From the NCBI GenBank assembly GCA_016295895.1, contig JAEDKI010000002.1, positions 1 through 32,233 on the forward strand: a stretch of DNA of 32,233 nt, given 5' to 3'. Position 1 is the first letter of the stretch. Every line of letters begins with the position of its first letter. Shown here one piece after another: positions 21,931 to 29,363 of this stretch. Under the pieces are notes generated by a model. That model was not told the DNA's origin. It ran no database searches and saw only the letters and a list, made by a program, of their open reading frames with translations. Source of the DNA: Clostridiaceae bacterium (GTDB lineage Bacteria > Bacillota > Clostridia > Oscillospirales > Acutalibacteraceae). The translations under genes were made by a program, and so were the position numbers.

Positions 21931-23577
21931 ATGCCTATCACAGAGTTTCTTGAAAGAAACGCAGTTCTTTATAAAGACGATGTGAGCCTTGTTGAAATCA
22001 ACCCCGAGTTTCAGGAAAAAAGCCGTGTAACCTGGCGTGAGTATTCGCTCATCGAGCAGGGTGCCAATGACAACGGCAGATGTGAAATAACCTGGGAAGA
22101 ATTTGACAAGAGAGCAAACCGATTCGCAAATCTTCTTCTTTCAAGAGGAATCAAAAAGGGCGACAGAGTTGCTATTCTTCTTATGAACTGCATCGAGTTC
22201 CTGCCGATTTATTTCGGCATATTGAAAACGGGTGCGCTTGCCGTGCCGCTGAATTACCGCTATACAGCCGATGAAATCAAATATTGCCTGAAGCTTTCCG
22301 AAAGCGACGCAATAATTTTCGGCCCCGAGTTTGTGGGAAGAATTGAGCAGATAAGTGACCGCATCCCCGATGTAAAACTCAGATTTTATCTCGGCGAGGA
22401 TTGCCCGACCTTTGCCGAAAGCTATAATAAGCTTGTTACATATTGCACTTCAAGAAATCCCGGCATTGAGCTGACGGATGACGATGATGCGGCAGTATAT
22501 TTCTCGTCGGGAACAACGGGCTTCCCGAAAGCCATTCTTCATGCCCACAGGGCACTTGTCCATTCCTGCATGGTTGAGCAGAATCACCATTCGCAGACAA
22601 AGGACGATGTTTTCCTCTGCATTCCTCCGCTCTATCACACGGGCGCAAAAATGCATTGGTTCGGCAGTCTTATAACCGGTTCAAAGGCTGTGCTTCTCAA
22701 AGGCGCAAAGCCCGAGTGGATTATCAAGGCTGTTTCAGACGAAAAGTGCACCATCGTCTGGCTTCTCGTTCCTTGGGCGCAGGATATCCTTGACGCAATC
22801 GAAAGAGGAGATATCGACCTTAATAAATATGAGCTGAGTCAGTGGCGACTTATGCATATCGGTGCTCAGCCCGTTCCGCCCAGCCTTATCAAGAGATGGC
22901 TCAAATATTTTCCGAATCATCAGTATGACACCAACTACGGTCTGAGCGAATCCATCGGCCCCGGCTGTGTTCACCTCGGAGTTGAGAATATCGACAAGGT
23001 CGGCGCAATCGGAAAGGCGGGTTTTGGCTGGGAAACAAAGATTGTTGACGAAAAAGGCGAAATCGTTCCCCGTGGCGAGGTCGGTGAGCTTGCCGTCAAG
23101 GGCCCGGGCGTAATGCTCTGCTATTTTAACGATGAAAAGGCAACCGAGGATGTTCTCCGTGACGGATGGCTTTTCACTGGAGATATGGCTCAGGAGGATG
23201 AGGACGGCTTTATATATCTTGTTGACAGAAAAAAGGATGTTATCATTTCGGGCGGTGAAAATATTTATCCCGTTCAGATTGAGGATTTCCTGAGAAAGCA
23301 CGATGCAATCAAGGATGTTGCGGTTATCGGTCTGCCCGATTCAAGGCTCGGAGAAATAACTGCGGCGATAATCGAGGTCAAAGAGGGCTGCAAGCTCAGC
23401 GAGGATGAGGTTAACGAATTCTGCCTTGATCTTCCCCGATACAAGCGCCCCCACAAGGTTATTTTTGCTGATGTTCCCCGTAATCCTACGGGCAAAATCG
23501 AGAAGCCGAAGCTTCGTAAAATATACTGCGGAGAAAGCCTTGTTGCAACGCAGGTCGAAAGGAAGATAGAGATATGA
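21931..23577 (+). CDS. AMP-forming acyl-CoA synthetase (ANL family)
   Basis: Activates a carboxylic acid to its CoA thioester through an acyl-adenylate. The 548-residue protein has the ATP loop YFSSGTTGFPKAILHAH (190-206), NYGLSES in the Y-G-x-S/T-E motif (near 334-340), GWLFTGDMAQEDEDGFIYLVDRKKD and ISGGENIYPVQIEDFL at the hinge, and the catalytic C-terminal lysine in PTGKIEKPKLRK (K522). It looks like the medium-chain/aryl acyl-CoA ligase branch rather than acetyl-CoA synthetase, which is about 100 residues longer. It sits between the symporter and iorA, overlapping iorA by 4 nt (ATGA), so it is translationally tied to the oxidoreductase. Exact acid unknown; an aryl or branched-chain acid fits the context. 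Confidence 0.92.
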   Translation: MPITEFLERNAVLYKDDVSLVEINPEFQEKSRVTWREYSLIEQGANDNGRCEITWEEFDKRANRFANLLLSRGIKKGDRVAILLMNCIEFLPIYFGILKTGALAVPLNYRYTADEIKYCLKLSESDAIIFGPEFVGRIEQISDRIPDVKLRFYLGEDCPTFAESYNKLVTYCTSRNPGIELTDDDDAAVYFSSGTTGFPKAILHAHRALVHSCMVEQNHHSQTKDDVFLCIPPLYHTGAKMHWFGSLITGSKAVLLKGAKPEWIIKAVSDEKCTIVWLLVPWAQDILDAIERGDIDLNKYELSQWRLMHIGAQPVPPSLIKRWLKYFPNHQYDTNYGLSESIGPGCVHLGVENIDKVGAIGKAGFGWETKIVDEKGEIVPRGEVGELAVKGPGVMLCYFNDEKATEDVLRDGWLFTGDMAQEDEDGFIYLVDRKKDVIISGGENIYPVQIEDFLRKHDAIKDVAVIGLPDSRLGEITAAIIEVKEGCKLSEDEVNEFCLDLPRYKRPHKVIFADVPRNPTGKIEKPKLRKIYCGESLVATQVERKIEI

Positions 23578-25307
23578 AAAAGCTGTTTTTGGGCAACGAG
23601 GCAGTTGCCAGAGGCCTGTACGAAGCAGGCTGCCGTGTAGTTTCAAGCTATCCCGGAACTCCGAGCACCGAGGTTACGGAGTTTGCTTCAAAATATGATG
23701 AAATATTCTCCGAATGGGCGCCAAACGAAAAGGTTGCCATGGAAGTTGCGTTCGGCGCAAGCGTTGCGGGTGCACGCTCGTTCTGTGCCATGAAGCATGT
23801 CGGTCTGAATGTTGCCGCCGACCCGCTTTTCACCGCTTCATATACCGGAGTTAACGCCGGCATGGTTATTCTCGTTGCCGACGATCCCGGGATGCATTCT
23901 TCACAGAACGAGCAGGATTCACGCCACTATGCGCTTGCTTCCAAAACAATGATGCTTGAACCCTCGGATTCTGCCGAATGTCTTGATTTCACAAAGAGAG
24001 CTTTTGAGCTTTCGGAAAAATTCGATACTCCCGTTATTATCAGACTCACAACGAGAGTTGCACATTCAAGAAGCGTTGCGCCGACAGCCGACAGAGTTGA
24101 CGGCGGACTCAAAGAATACACAAAGAATCCTCAGAAATATGTTATGGTTCCCGCAAACGCAAAGGTTAAGCATGTAAAGGTTGAACAGCGTGTGCTTGAT
24201 CAGGTTGCTTACTGCGAGAGCGAAGCCGTTGAAAACGGACTTAACAAGGTTGAATACAACAGCAAAAAAATCGGCGTTATCGCTTCGGGCATTTGCTATG
24301 AATATGCCAAAGAAGCGCTCGGGCAGAACGCTTCATATCTGAAGCTCGGCTGTGTTTATCCTCTGCCCGTAAAGCTCATTAAGGATTTTGCAGCAGAGTG
24401 CGAAACGGTTTATGTTCTTGAAGAGCTTGACGATTACATTGAAACTCATTGCCGCAAAAACGGCGTTGAGGTTATCGGCAAAGAGGCGTTCACTCTCCAG
24501 GGTGAGTATTCTCAGAGCATGATTGCTAAAGTCATTCTCGGCAAAGAGAACGAGAGCATGAAAGCGGATGTTGACATTGTTCCGAGACCGCCCGTTCTTT
24601 GCGCAGGTTGCCCTCACAGAGGACTTTTCTATGCTTTAAAACAGCTTAATGTTACCGTCAGCGGCGATATCGGCTGTTACACTCTCGGCGTAACTCCTCC
24701 GCTCGGAATGATGGATACCGTTCTCTGCATGGGCGGTTCGGTTTCGGGCCTTCACGGCAGAAACGCCGCCGACCCCTCAAACGCCAAAAAGAGCGTTGCG
24801 GTTATCGGCGATTCAACCTTTATCCATTCGGGTGTTACGGGTCTTATTAATATCGCTTATAACGCAACCGATTCGGTGGTTATCATTCTTGATAACTCCA
24901 TTACTGGCATGACAGGTCATCAGCAGAACCCGACAACGGGCTTCAACATCAAGGGCGAGCCTGCATGCGCAGTAAGCCTTGAAAAGCTTGCAAACGCTGT
25001 CGGAATCAGCAATGTCTGCGTTGTTGACCCCTATAATCTCGAAGAAACCAAAAACGGAATCAAGCAGGCGCTTGAAGCCGACGGCCCCGCCGTTGTTATA
25101 TCAAGAAGACCCTGCGCTCTGCTTAAAACCGTTAAACATAATCCGCCTCTTAAGGTCAATGCCGAAAAATGCAAATCCTGCAAGATGTGCATGAAGATAG
25201 GCTGCCCTGCCATAAGTATGAAAGAGGGCAAGGCTCACATTGACTTCACGCAATGCCTCGGCTGTAATGTTTGCAGTCAGCTTTGCAAGTTCGGCGCTAT
25301 TGAGTGA
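23574..25307 (+). CDS. iorA: Indolepyruvate:ferredoxin oxidoreductase alpha subunit IorA
   Basis: With IorB it interconverts arylpyruvates (indole-, phenyl-, hydroxyphenylpyruvate) + CoA and arylacetyl-CoA + CO2, with ferredoxin as electron partner and TPP as cofactor. The 577-residue protein has the pyrimidine-binding domain SSYPGTPSTEVTEF and NEKVAMEVAFGAS near 22-64, the TPP pyrophosphate region SGDIGCYTLGV and GDSTFIHSGVTG with DNSITGMTGHQQNP (about 363-460), and a C-terminal 2x[4Fe-4S] ferredoxin domain (C533, C536, C539, C544; C561, C564, C567, C571). The last Cys is followed by Lys rather than the common Pro. It overlaps the acyl-CoA ligase by 4 nt; iorB follows after 16 nt. Direction in the cell (fermentative or reductive carboxylation) is not set by sequence. 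Confidence 0.95.
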   Translation: MKKLFLGNEAVARGLYEAGCRVVSSYPGTPSTEVTEFASKYDEIFSEWAPNEKVAMEVAFGASVAGARSFCAMKHVGLNVAADPLFTASYTGVNAGMVILVADDPGMHSSQNEQDSRHYALASKTMMLEPSDSAECLDFTKRAFELSEKFDTPVIIRLTTRVAHSRSVAPTADRVDGGLKEYTKNPQKYVMVPANAKVKHVKVEQRVLDQVAYCESEAVENGLNKVEYNSKKIGVIASGICYEYAKEALGQNASYLKLGCVYPLPVKLIKDFAAECETVYVLEELDDYIETHCRKNGVEVIGKEAFTLQGEYSQSMIAKVILGKENESMKADVDIVPRPPVLCAGCPHRGLFYALKQLNVTVSGDIGCYTLGVTPPLGMMDTVLCMGGSVSGLHGRNAADPSNAKKSVAVIGDSTFIHSGVTGLINIAYNATDSVVIILDNSITGMTGHQQNPTTGFNIKGEPACAVSLEKLANAVGISNVCVVDPYNLEETKNGIKQALEADGPAVVISRRPCALLKTVKHNPPLKVNAEKCKSCKMCMKIGCPAISMKEGKAHIDFTQCLGCNVCSQLCKFGAIE

Positions 25308-25323
25308 GAGGGGAGGATACAGC

Positions 25324-25896
25324 ATGAATAAGTCAATTATGATAGTCGGCGTCGGCGGTCAGGGAACTCTGCTTGCGAGCCGGATACTCGGCTCAGCCCT
25401 GCTCGACTGCGGCTATGATGTTAAAGTTTCGGAGGTTCACGGAATGAGCCAGAGAGGCGGCTCGGTTGTCACCTATGTCCGCTTCGGCGATGAGGTTTAT
25501 TCTCCGATAATCGAAAAGGGCGAGGCTGATATAATCCTTGCCTTTGAGCAGCTTGAAGCCGCAAGATGGCTCGAATATCTGAAGCCTGACGGAAAGGTTA
25601 TCGTCAACACTCAGACCATCGACCCGATGCCCGTTGTTATGGGCTCTGCTGAATATCCCGACGGCGTTATCGATGCAATCAAGGCTGCGGGCGCAGATGT
25701 TGAAGCGCTTGACGCTCTGCCTCTTGCCGTTGAAGCAGGCACGGCAAAGGCTGTCAATGTCGTTCTTATCGGTGCAATGGCAAAAAATATGGCTTTTGTT
25801 TCAAAAGAAAAGTGGATTAAAGCGCTTAAAGAGAGCGTTCCGCCGAAGTTCCTCGAGCTGAACCTCAAAGCGTTTGAAATGGGTTACAACATATAA
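25324..25896 (+). CDS. iorB: Indolepyruvate:ferredoxin oxidoreductase beta subunit IorB
   Basis: The gamma-domain (CoA-binding type) partner of IorA. The protein starts MNKSIMIVGVGGQGTLLASRILG, the hallmark of 2-oxoacid:ferredoxin oxidoreductase gamma domains, followed by VSEVHGMSQRGGSVVTYVRFG at about 38-58, with 190 residues, normal for IorB. GGGAGG lies about 8 nt before the ATG at 25324; an in-frame upstream start at 25240 would overlap the ferredoxin domain of iorA and is rejected. The gene keeps the usual iorA-iorB order and is followed by a phenylacetate-CoA ligase-like gene after 20 nt. Confidence 0.94.
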   Translation: MNKSIMIVGVGGQGTLLASRILGSALLDCGYDVKVSEVHGMSQRGGSVVTYVRFGDEVYSPIIEKGEADIILAFEQLEAARWLEYLKPDGKVIVNTQTIDPMPVVMGSAEYPDGVIDAIKAAGADVEALDALPLAVEAGTAKAVNVVLIGAMAKNMAFVSKEKWIKALKESVPPKFLELNLKAFEMGYNI

Positions 25897-25916
25897 AAAA
25901 GAAGGAAGTTTTACCG

Positions 25917-27224
25917 ATGAGCAATTATTATCAGCCCGAGATTGAAACCGCTTCTCCCGAGCAAATCAGGGCTATCCAGAACGAAAAGCTTGTTAAGCAG
26001 GTTAAGCATGTTTACGAAAATGTAAAGTATTACCGTGACCTTATGGACGAAAAAGGCGTTACGCCCGACGATATCAAGTCAATTGACGATTTGCATAAGC
26101 TTCCGTTTTTGACTAAAGCTGATCTTCGTGACGCTTATCCTTACGGACTTCTCGGCACAGACCTTAAAAACTGCGTCAGAATTCAGTCAACAAGCGGCAC
26201 AACGGGTCGCCGTGTTGTTGCTTTCTACACTCAGGGGGATGTTGACCTTTGGGAGGAATGCTGTGCCCGTGCAATCGTTGCCGCAGGCGGAACAAACGAG
26301 GATGTCTGCCAGGTCGCTTACGGCTACGGCCTTTTCACAGGCGGCCCTGGTCTCAACGGCGGTTCTCATAAGGTTGGCTGTCTGACTCTGCCCATGTCCT
26401 CGGGCAACACCGAGCGTCAGATTCAGTTTATGCAGGATCTCCACGCAACCATTCTTTGCTGCACTCCCTCATACGCCGCATATATCGGCGAAACTCTCAA
26501 GGAAATGGGCATTTCTCCCGATGATATCGACCTTAAAGCAGGCATTTTCGGCGCAGAGCCCTGGACGGAGGAGATGCGCCGTGATATCGAAAAATCTCTC
26601 GGAATCAAGGCATATGACATTTACGGCTTGACCGAGACAAGCGGCCCGGGCGTTTCGTTTGAATGCGAGGAGCAGACGGGAATGCACATCAACGAGGATC
26701 ATTTCCTTGCCGAGATCATCGACCCCGAAACGGGCGAGGTTCTTCCCGAAGGCTCAAAGGGTGAGCTTGTTTTCACAAGCCTTGACAAAGAAGCGTTCCC
26801 GCTTCTCAGATACCGCACAAGAGATATATGCGTTCTTTCAAGAAAGAAATGCTCCTGCGGCAGAACTCTGATCAAAATGTGCAAGCCCATGGGCAGAAGC
26901 GACGATATGCTCATTATCAGAGGCGTAAATGTGTTCCCCTCACAGATTGAAACCGTTCTTCTTAAAGAGGGCTATTCCGCAAACTACCTTATCGAGGTTG
27001 ACAGAGCGCATAACACCGACACTCTCGATGTTTCCGTTGAGCTCAGCCCCGAGCAGTTCTCAGATACCGTCAAGGATGTTGCCGCAAAAGAAAAAGACCT
27101 TGCGGCGGCAATCAAGACCATGCTCGGCATCAATCCCAAGGTTCACCTTGTCGCTCCCAAAACGATAACCAGAAGCGAGGGCAAGGCGGTCAGAGTTATT
27201 GACAAGAGAAAGCTTCACGATTGA
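25917..27224 (+). CDS. paaK: Phenylacetate-CoA ligase-like enzyme (PaaK family)
   Basis: PaaK-type ligases form arylacetyl-CoA from phenylacetate or related acids, ATP and CoA. At 435 residues the size is exact for the family. The ATP loop reads QSTSGTTGRRVVAFYT (90-105), with Arg (R98) where most members have Lys; IYGLTETSGPG (near 238-248), LLRYRTRDI, the Cys-rich KKCSCGRTLIKMCKPMGRSDDM and IRGVNVFPSQIE follow, and the C-terminal lysine region is SEGKAVRVIDKRK. AAGGAAG precedes the start by about 9 nt. In Clostridia and archaea this gene often adjoins iorAB, where it can supply arylacetyl-CoA or, together with IOR, serve aromatic amino acid metabolism. Whether phenylacetate, indoleacetate or hydroxyphenylacetate is preferred cannot be seen. 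Confidence 0.92.
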   Translation: MSNYYQPEIETASPEQIRAIQNEKLVKQVKHVYENVKYYRDLMDEKGVTPDDIKSIDDLHKLPFLTKADLRDAYPYGLLGTDLKNCVRIQSTSGTTGRRVVAFYTQGDVDLWEECCARAIVAAGGTNEDVCQVAYGYGLFTGGPGLNGGSHKVGCLTLPMSSGNTERQIQFMQDLHATILCCTPSYAAYIGETLKEMGISPDDIDLKAGIFGAEPWTEEMRRDIEKSLGIKAYDIYGLTETSGPGVSFECEEQTGMHINEDHFLAEIIDPETGEVLPEGSKGELVFTSLDKEAFPLLRYRTRDICVLSRKKCSCGRTLIKMCKPMGRSDDMLIIRGVNVFPSQIETVLLKEGYSANYLIEVDRAHNTDTLDVSVELSPEQFSDTVKDVAAKEKDLAAAIKTMLGINPKVHLVAPKTITRSEGKAVRVIDKRKLHD

Positions 27225-27242
27225 TAAGAAAGGAGTTTCGAC

Positions 27243-27665
27243 ATGAGCGTAAAACAGATTTCCGTTTTTATTGAAAACAAAAAGGGCAAGCTTGCTCAGG
27301 CAACAAGATTTATTGCGGATCATCAGATCAATCTTAAGGCTCTTTCAATCGCAGACACTCAGGATTTCGGAATCCTCCGCATTATCTGCGATGACCCCGA
27401 AAATGCCGAAAAAGCACTTCAGGACGGCGGATATATCACAACGGTGACCGATGTTCTTGCCGCCGCCATTTCCGACACTCCGGGAAGCCTTGCTTCAATT
27501 CTTGAAGTTCTTTCCGAAGCGGACATTGCGGTTGAATATACCTATGCGTTCAATTCATCGAATGCGGGAGCTTACATGATTTTCAGAGTTGATGACAATC
27601 AGCTTGCCGCCGCCGCACTTGCGGGCGCAGGAATCAAAACCGCAAATCAGGAAGACTTATTTTAA
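27243..27665 (+). CDS. Tandem ACT-domain protein
   Basis: A 140-residue stand-alone protein made of two ACT domains: KQISVFIENKKGKLAQATRFIADHQINLKALSI (about 4-36) with FGILRIICDDPENAEKALQDGGY, then SDTPGSLASILEVLSEADIAVEYTYAF (about 76-102) with GAYMIFRVDDNQLAAAAL. ACT domains bind amino acids and regulate neighbouring enzymes or transcription. It lies 18 nt after paaK with AAAGGAG upstream and ends the operon. This paaK-ACT pairing beside iorAB suggests that it senses an aromatic amino acid end product and controls the ligase or the oxidoreductase; that role is inference. Confidence 0.9.
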   Translation: MSVKQISVFIENKKGKLAQATRFIADHQINLKALSIADTQDFGILRIICDDPENAEKALQDGGYITTVTDVLAAAISDTPGSLASILEVLSEADIAVEYTYAFNSSNAGAYMIFRVDDNQLAAAALAGAGIKTANQEDLF

Positions 27666-27682
27666 TTGAAAGAAATATACCG

Positions 27683-27726
27683 TGCGGGTTCGTGAAAGCG
27701 AATCCGCATATTTTATTTATTTTTCT
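27683..27726 (+). terminator. Terminator of the symporter-ior-ACT operon
   Basis: TGCGGGTTCG (27683-27692) pairs with CGAATCCGCA (27699-27708, one G-T pair) around a 6-nt loop. The tail is T-rich but interrupted by single A residues. It starts 17 nt after the ACT-protein stop codon. Confidence 0.8.
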
Positions 27727-27734
27727 TTTTCGGC

Positions 27735-27763
27735 TTGATTTGACATCGGCTTTGTTATATAAT
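27735..27763 (+). promoter_or_regulatory. Sigma-A promoter of the DUF1846-oxidoreductase pair
   Basis: TTGATT (27735-27740), exactly 17 nt, TATAAT (27758-27763). A TTGACA at 27740 is only 12 nt from the -10 and is not used in this reading. The spacer and hexamers match those before the GH3-like gene. Confidence 0.8.
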
Positions 27764-27827
27764 AAATCAGATAGTGTAAATAAATCTGTGCGTTGAGAAA
27801 TATGCAGCGGACGAAAGGGTGTTGAAA

Positions 27828-29315
27828 TTGAAAAAAATCGGTTTTGACAATGCGGCTTATATCAGCCGTCAGTCGGAGCAGATAAGAAAAAGAATTAACG
27901 AGTTCGGAGGTAAGCTTTATCTCGAATTCGGCGGCAAGCTTTTTGATGATTTTCATGCTTCAAGAGTGCTTCCGGGTTTCGCACCCGACAGTAAACTGCA
28001 AATGCTCAAAAGCATTGCGGATAATGTTGAGGTCGTTATTGTTATCAATTCAAGCGATATTGAGAGCAACAAAATGCGCCGTGACCTCGGAATTACATAT
28101 GATGTTGATGTTCTCAGACTCATTGACGCCTACAGAGACGCAGGGCTTTTTGTCGGAAGCGTCGTTCTGGCTCAGTTCAGGGAACAGCCTGCCGCTCAGG
28201 CTTTCAAACTGAAGCTTGAACAGCTCGGAATCAAGGTGTTTATCCATTATCCGATCGAGGGCTATCCTTATAATGTCGCTCACATTGTCAGCGAAAACGG
28301 CTTCGGCAAAAATGAATTTATCGAAACCGAAAGACCTCTTGTCGTTATAACCGCACCCGGCCCCGGAAGCGGAAAAATGGCGACCTGCCTTTCTCAGCTT
28401 TATCACGAAAATCTCAGAGGCAACAAGGCTGGTTATGCCAAGTTTGAGACCTTCCCGATTTGGAATCTTCCGTTAAAGCATCCCGTTAACCTTGCCTATG
28501 AGGCGGCAACTGCCGATCTCAACGATGTTAACATGATTGACCCTTATCATCTTGAAGCCTACGGCGAAACAACGGTAAACTATAACCGTGATGTTGAGGT
28601 TTTCCCCGTTCTTAATGCGATATTTGAAAAAATTGAGGGCGTCAGCCCCTATAAATCACCCACCGATATGGGCGTTAACATGGCGGGCTATGCAATCTGC
28701 GACGACGAGGCGGTTAAAGAAGCTTCAAAGCAGGAGATTATTCGCCGCTATTTTGCCGCACTTTGCGATTACAGAATGGGCAGAGGCAAGCATGATGCCG
28801 TTGATAAGATTATCAGCCTTATGAATCAGGCGGGTGTCAGCGTTGAGGACAGAAAGGCTATAAAAGCCGCCGTTGACAGGAGCACGGAAACAGACGGTCA
28901 GCCTGCGGTTGCAATTGAATTGCCGGACGGCAAAATAGTAACCGGCAAAACCTCCGATCTTCTCGGAGCTTCGAGCGCCGCACTTCTTAACGCCGCCAAA
29001 AGCCTTGCGGGTCTGCCCGACGACCTTCTGATGATTGCGCCGTCAATAATTGAACCGATTCAGAAACTCAAAACATCAATCCTGAAAAACCATAATCCGA
29101 GGCTTCATTCCGATGAAACCCTTATTGCCCTTTCAATGAGCGCAAACACAAACCCCGTTGCCAAAAAAGCTCTTGACGCAATCGGCGGGCTTGAGGGCTG
29201 TGAGGCTCATTCAACGGTAATTCTTTCTCAGGTTGACCAGGATGTTTACAGAAAGCTCGGCATCAATCTCACCTGCGAGCCGAGATATCAGACCAAAAAG
29301 CTTTATCATAAATAA
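27828..29315 (+). CDS. DUF1846 family protein
   Basis: A 495-residue cytoplasmic protein of a conserved Firmicutes family without an established biochemical role known to me. Recognition rests on the start KKIGFDNAAYISRQSEQIRKRI, the YLEFGGKLFDDFHASRVLPGF segment (31-51), the glycine-rich ITAPGPGSGKMATCLSQLYHEN (174-195) that resembles a nucleotide- or phosphate-binding loop, KFETFPIWNLPLKHPVN, and YNRDVEVFPVLNAIFEKI. The length is standard. The start chosen is TTG at 27828, which gives MKKIGFD and lies 9 nt after AAAGG; the GTG at 27819 and TTG at 27822 overlap that site. It is probably co-transcribed with the FAD oxidoreductase 48 nt downstream. Confidence 0.87.
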   Translation: MKKIGFDNAAYISRQSEQIRKRINEFGGKLYLEFGGKLFDDFHASRVLPGFAPDSKLQMLKSIADNVEVVIVINSSDIESNKMRRDLGITYDVDVLRLIDAYRDAGLFVGSVVLAQFREQPAAQAFKLKLEQLGIKVFIHYPIEGYPYNVAHIVSENGFGKNEFIETERPLVVITAPGPGSGKMATCLSQLYHENLRGNKAGYAKFETFPIWNLPLKHPVNLAYEAATADLNDVNMIDPYHLEAYGETTVNYNRDVEVFPVLNAIFEKIEGVSPYKSPTDMGVNMAGYAICDDEAVKEASKQEIIRRYFAALCDYRMGRGKHDAVDKIISLMNQAGVSVEDRKAIKAAVDRSTETDGQPAVAIELPDGKIVTGKTSDLLGASSAALLNAAKSLAGLPDDLLMIAPSIIEPIQKLKTSILKNHNPRLHSDETLIALSMSANTNPVAKKALDAIGGLEGCEAHSTVILSQVDQDVYRKLGINLTCEPRYQTKKLYHK

Positions 29316-29363
29316 TTAAACGAAATTTTATTCATTAACAGATTTTATTTCGGAGGGAACATA

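Noticed and set aside
27740..27763. TTGACA with TATAAT before the DUF1846 gene
   Set aside because: The spacer would be only 12 nt; the overlapping TTGATT at 27735 gives 17 nt and is preferred.
28350..28380. APGPGSGKMAT in the DUF1846 protein as a true Walker A motif
   Set aside because: The spacing does not fit G-x4-G-K-S/T and no Walker B partner is evident; described only as a glycine-rich loop.
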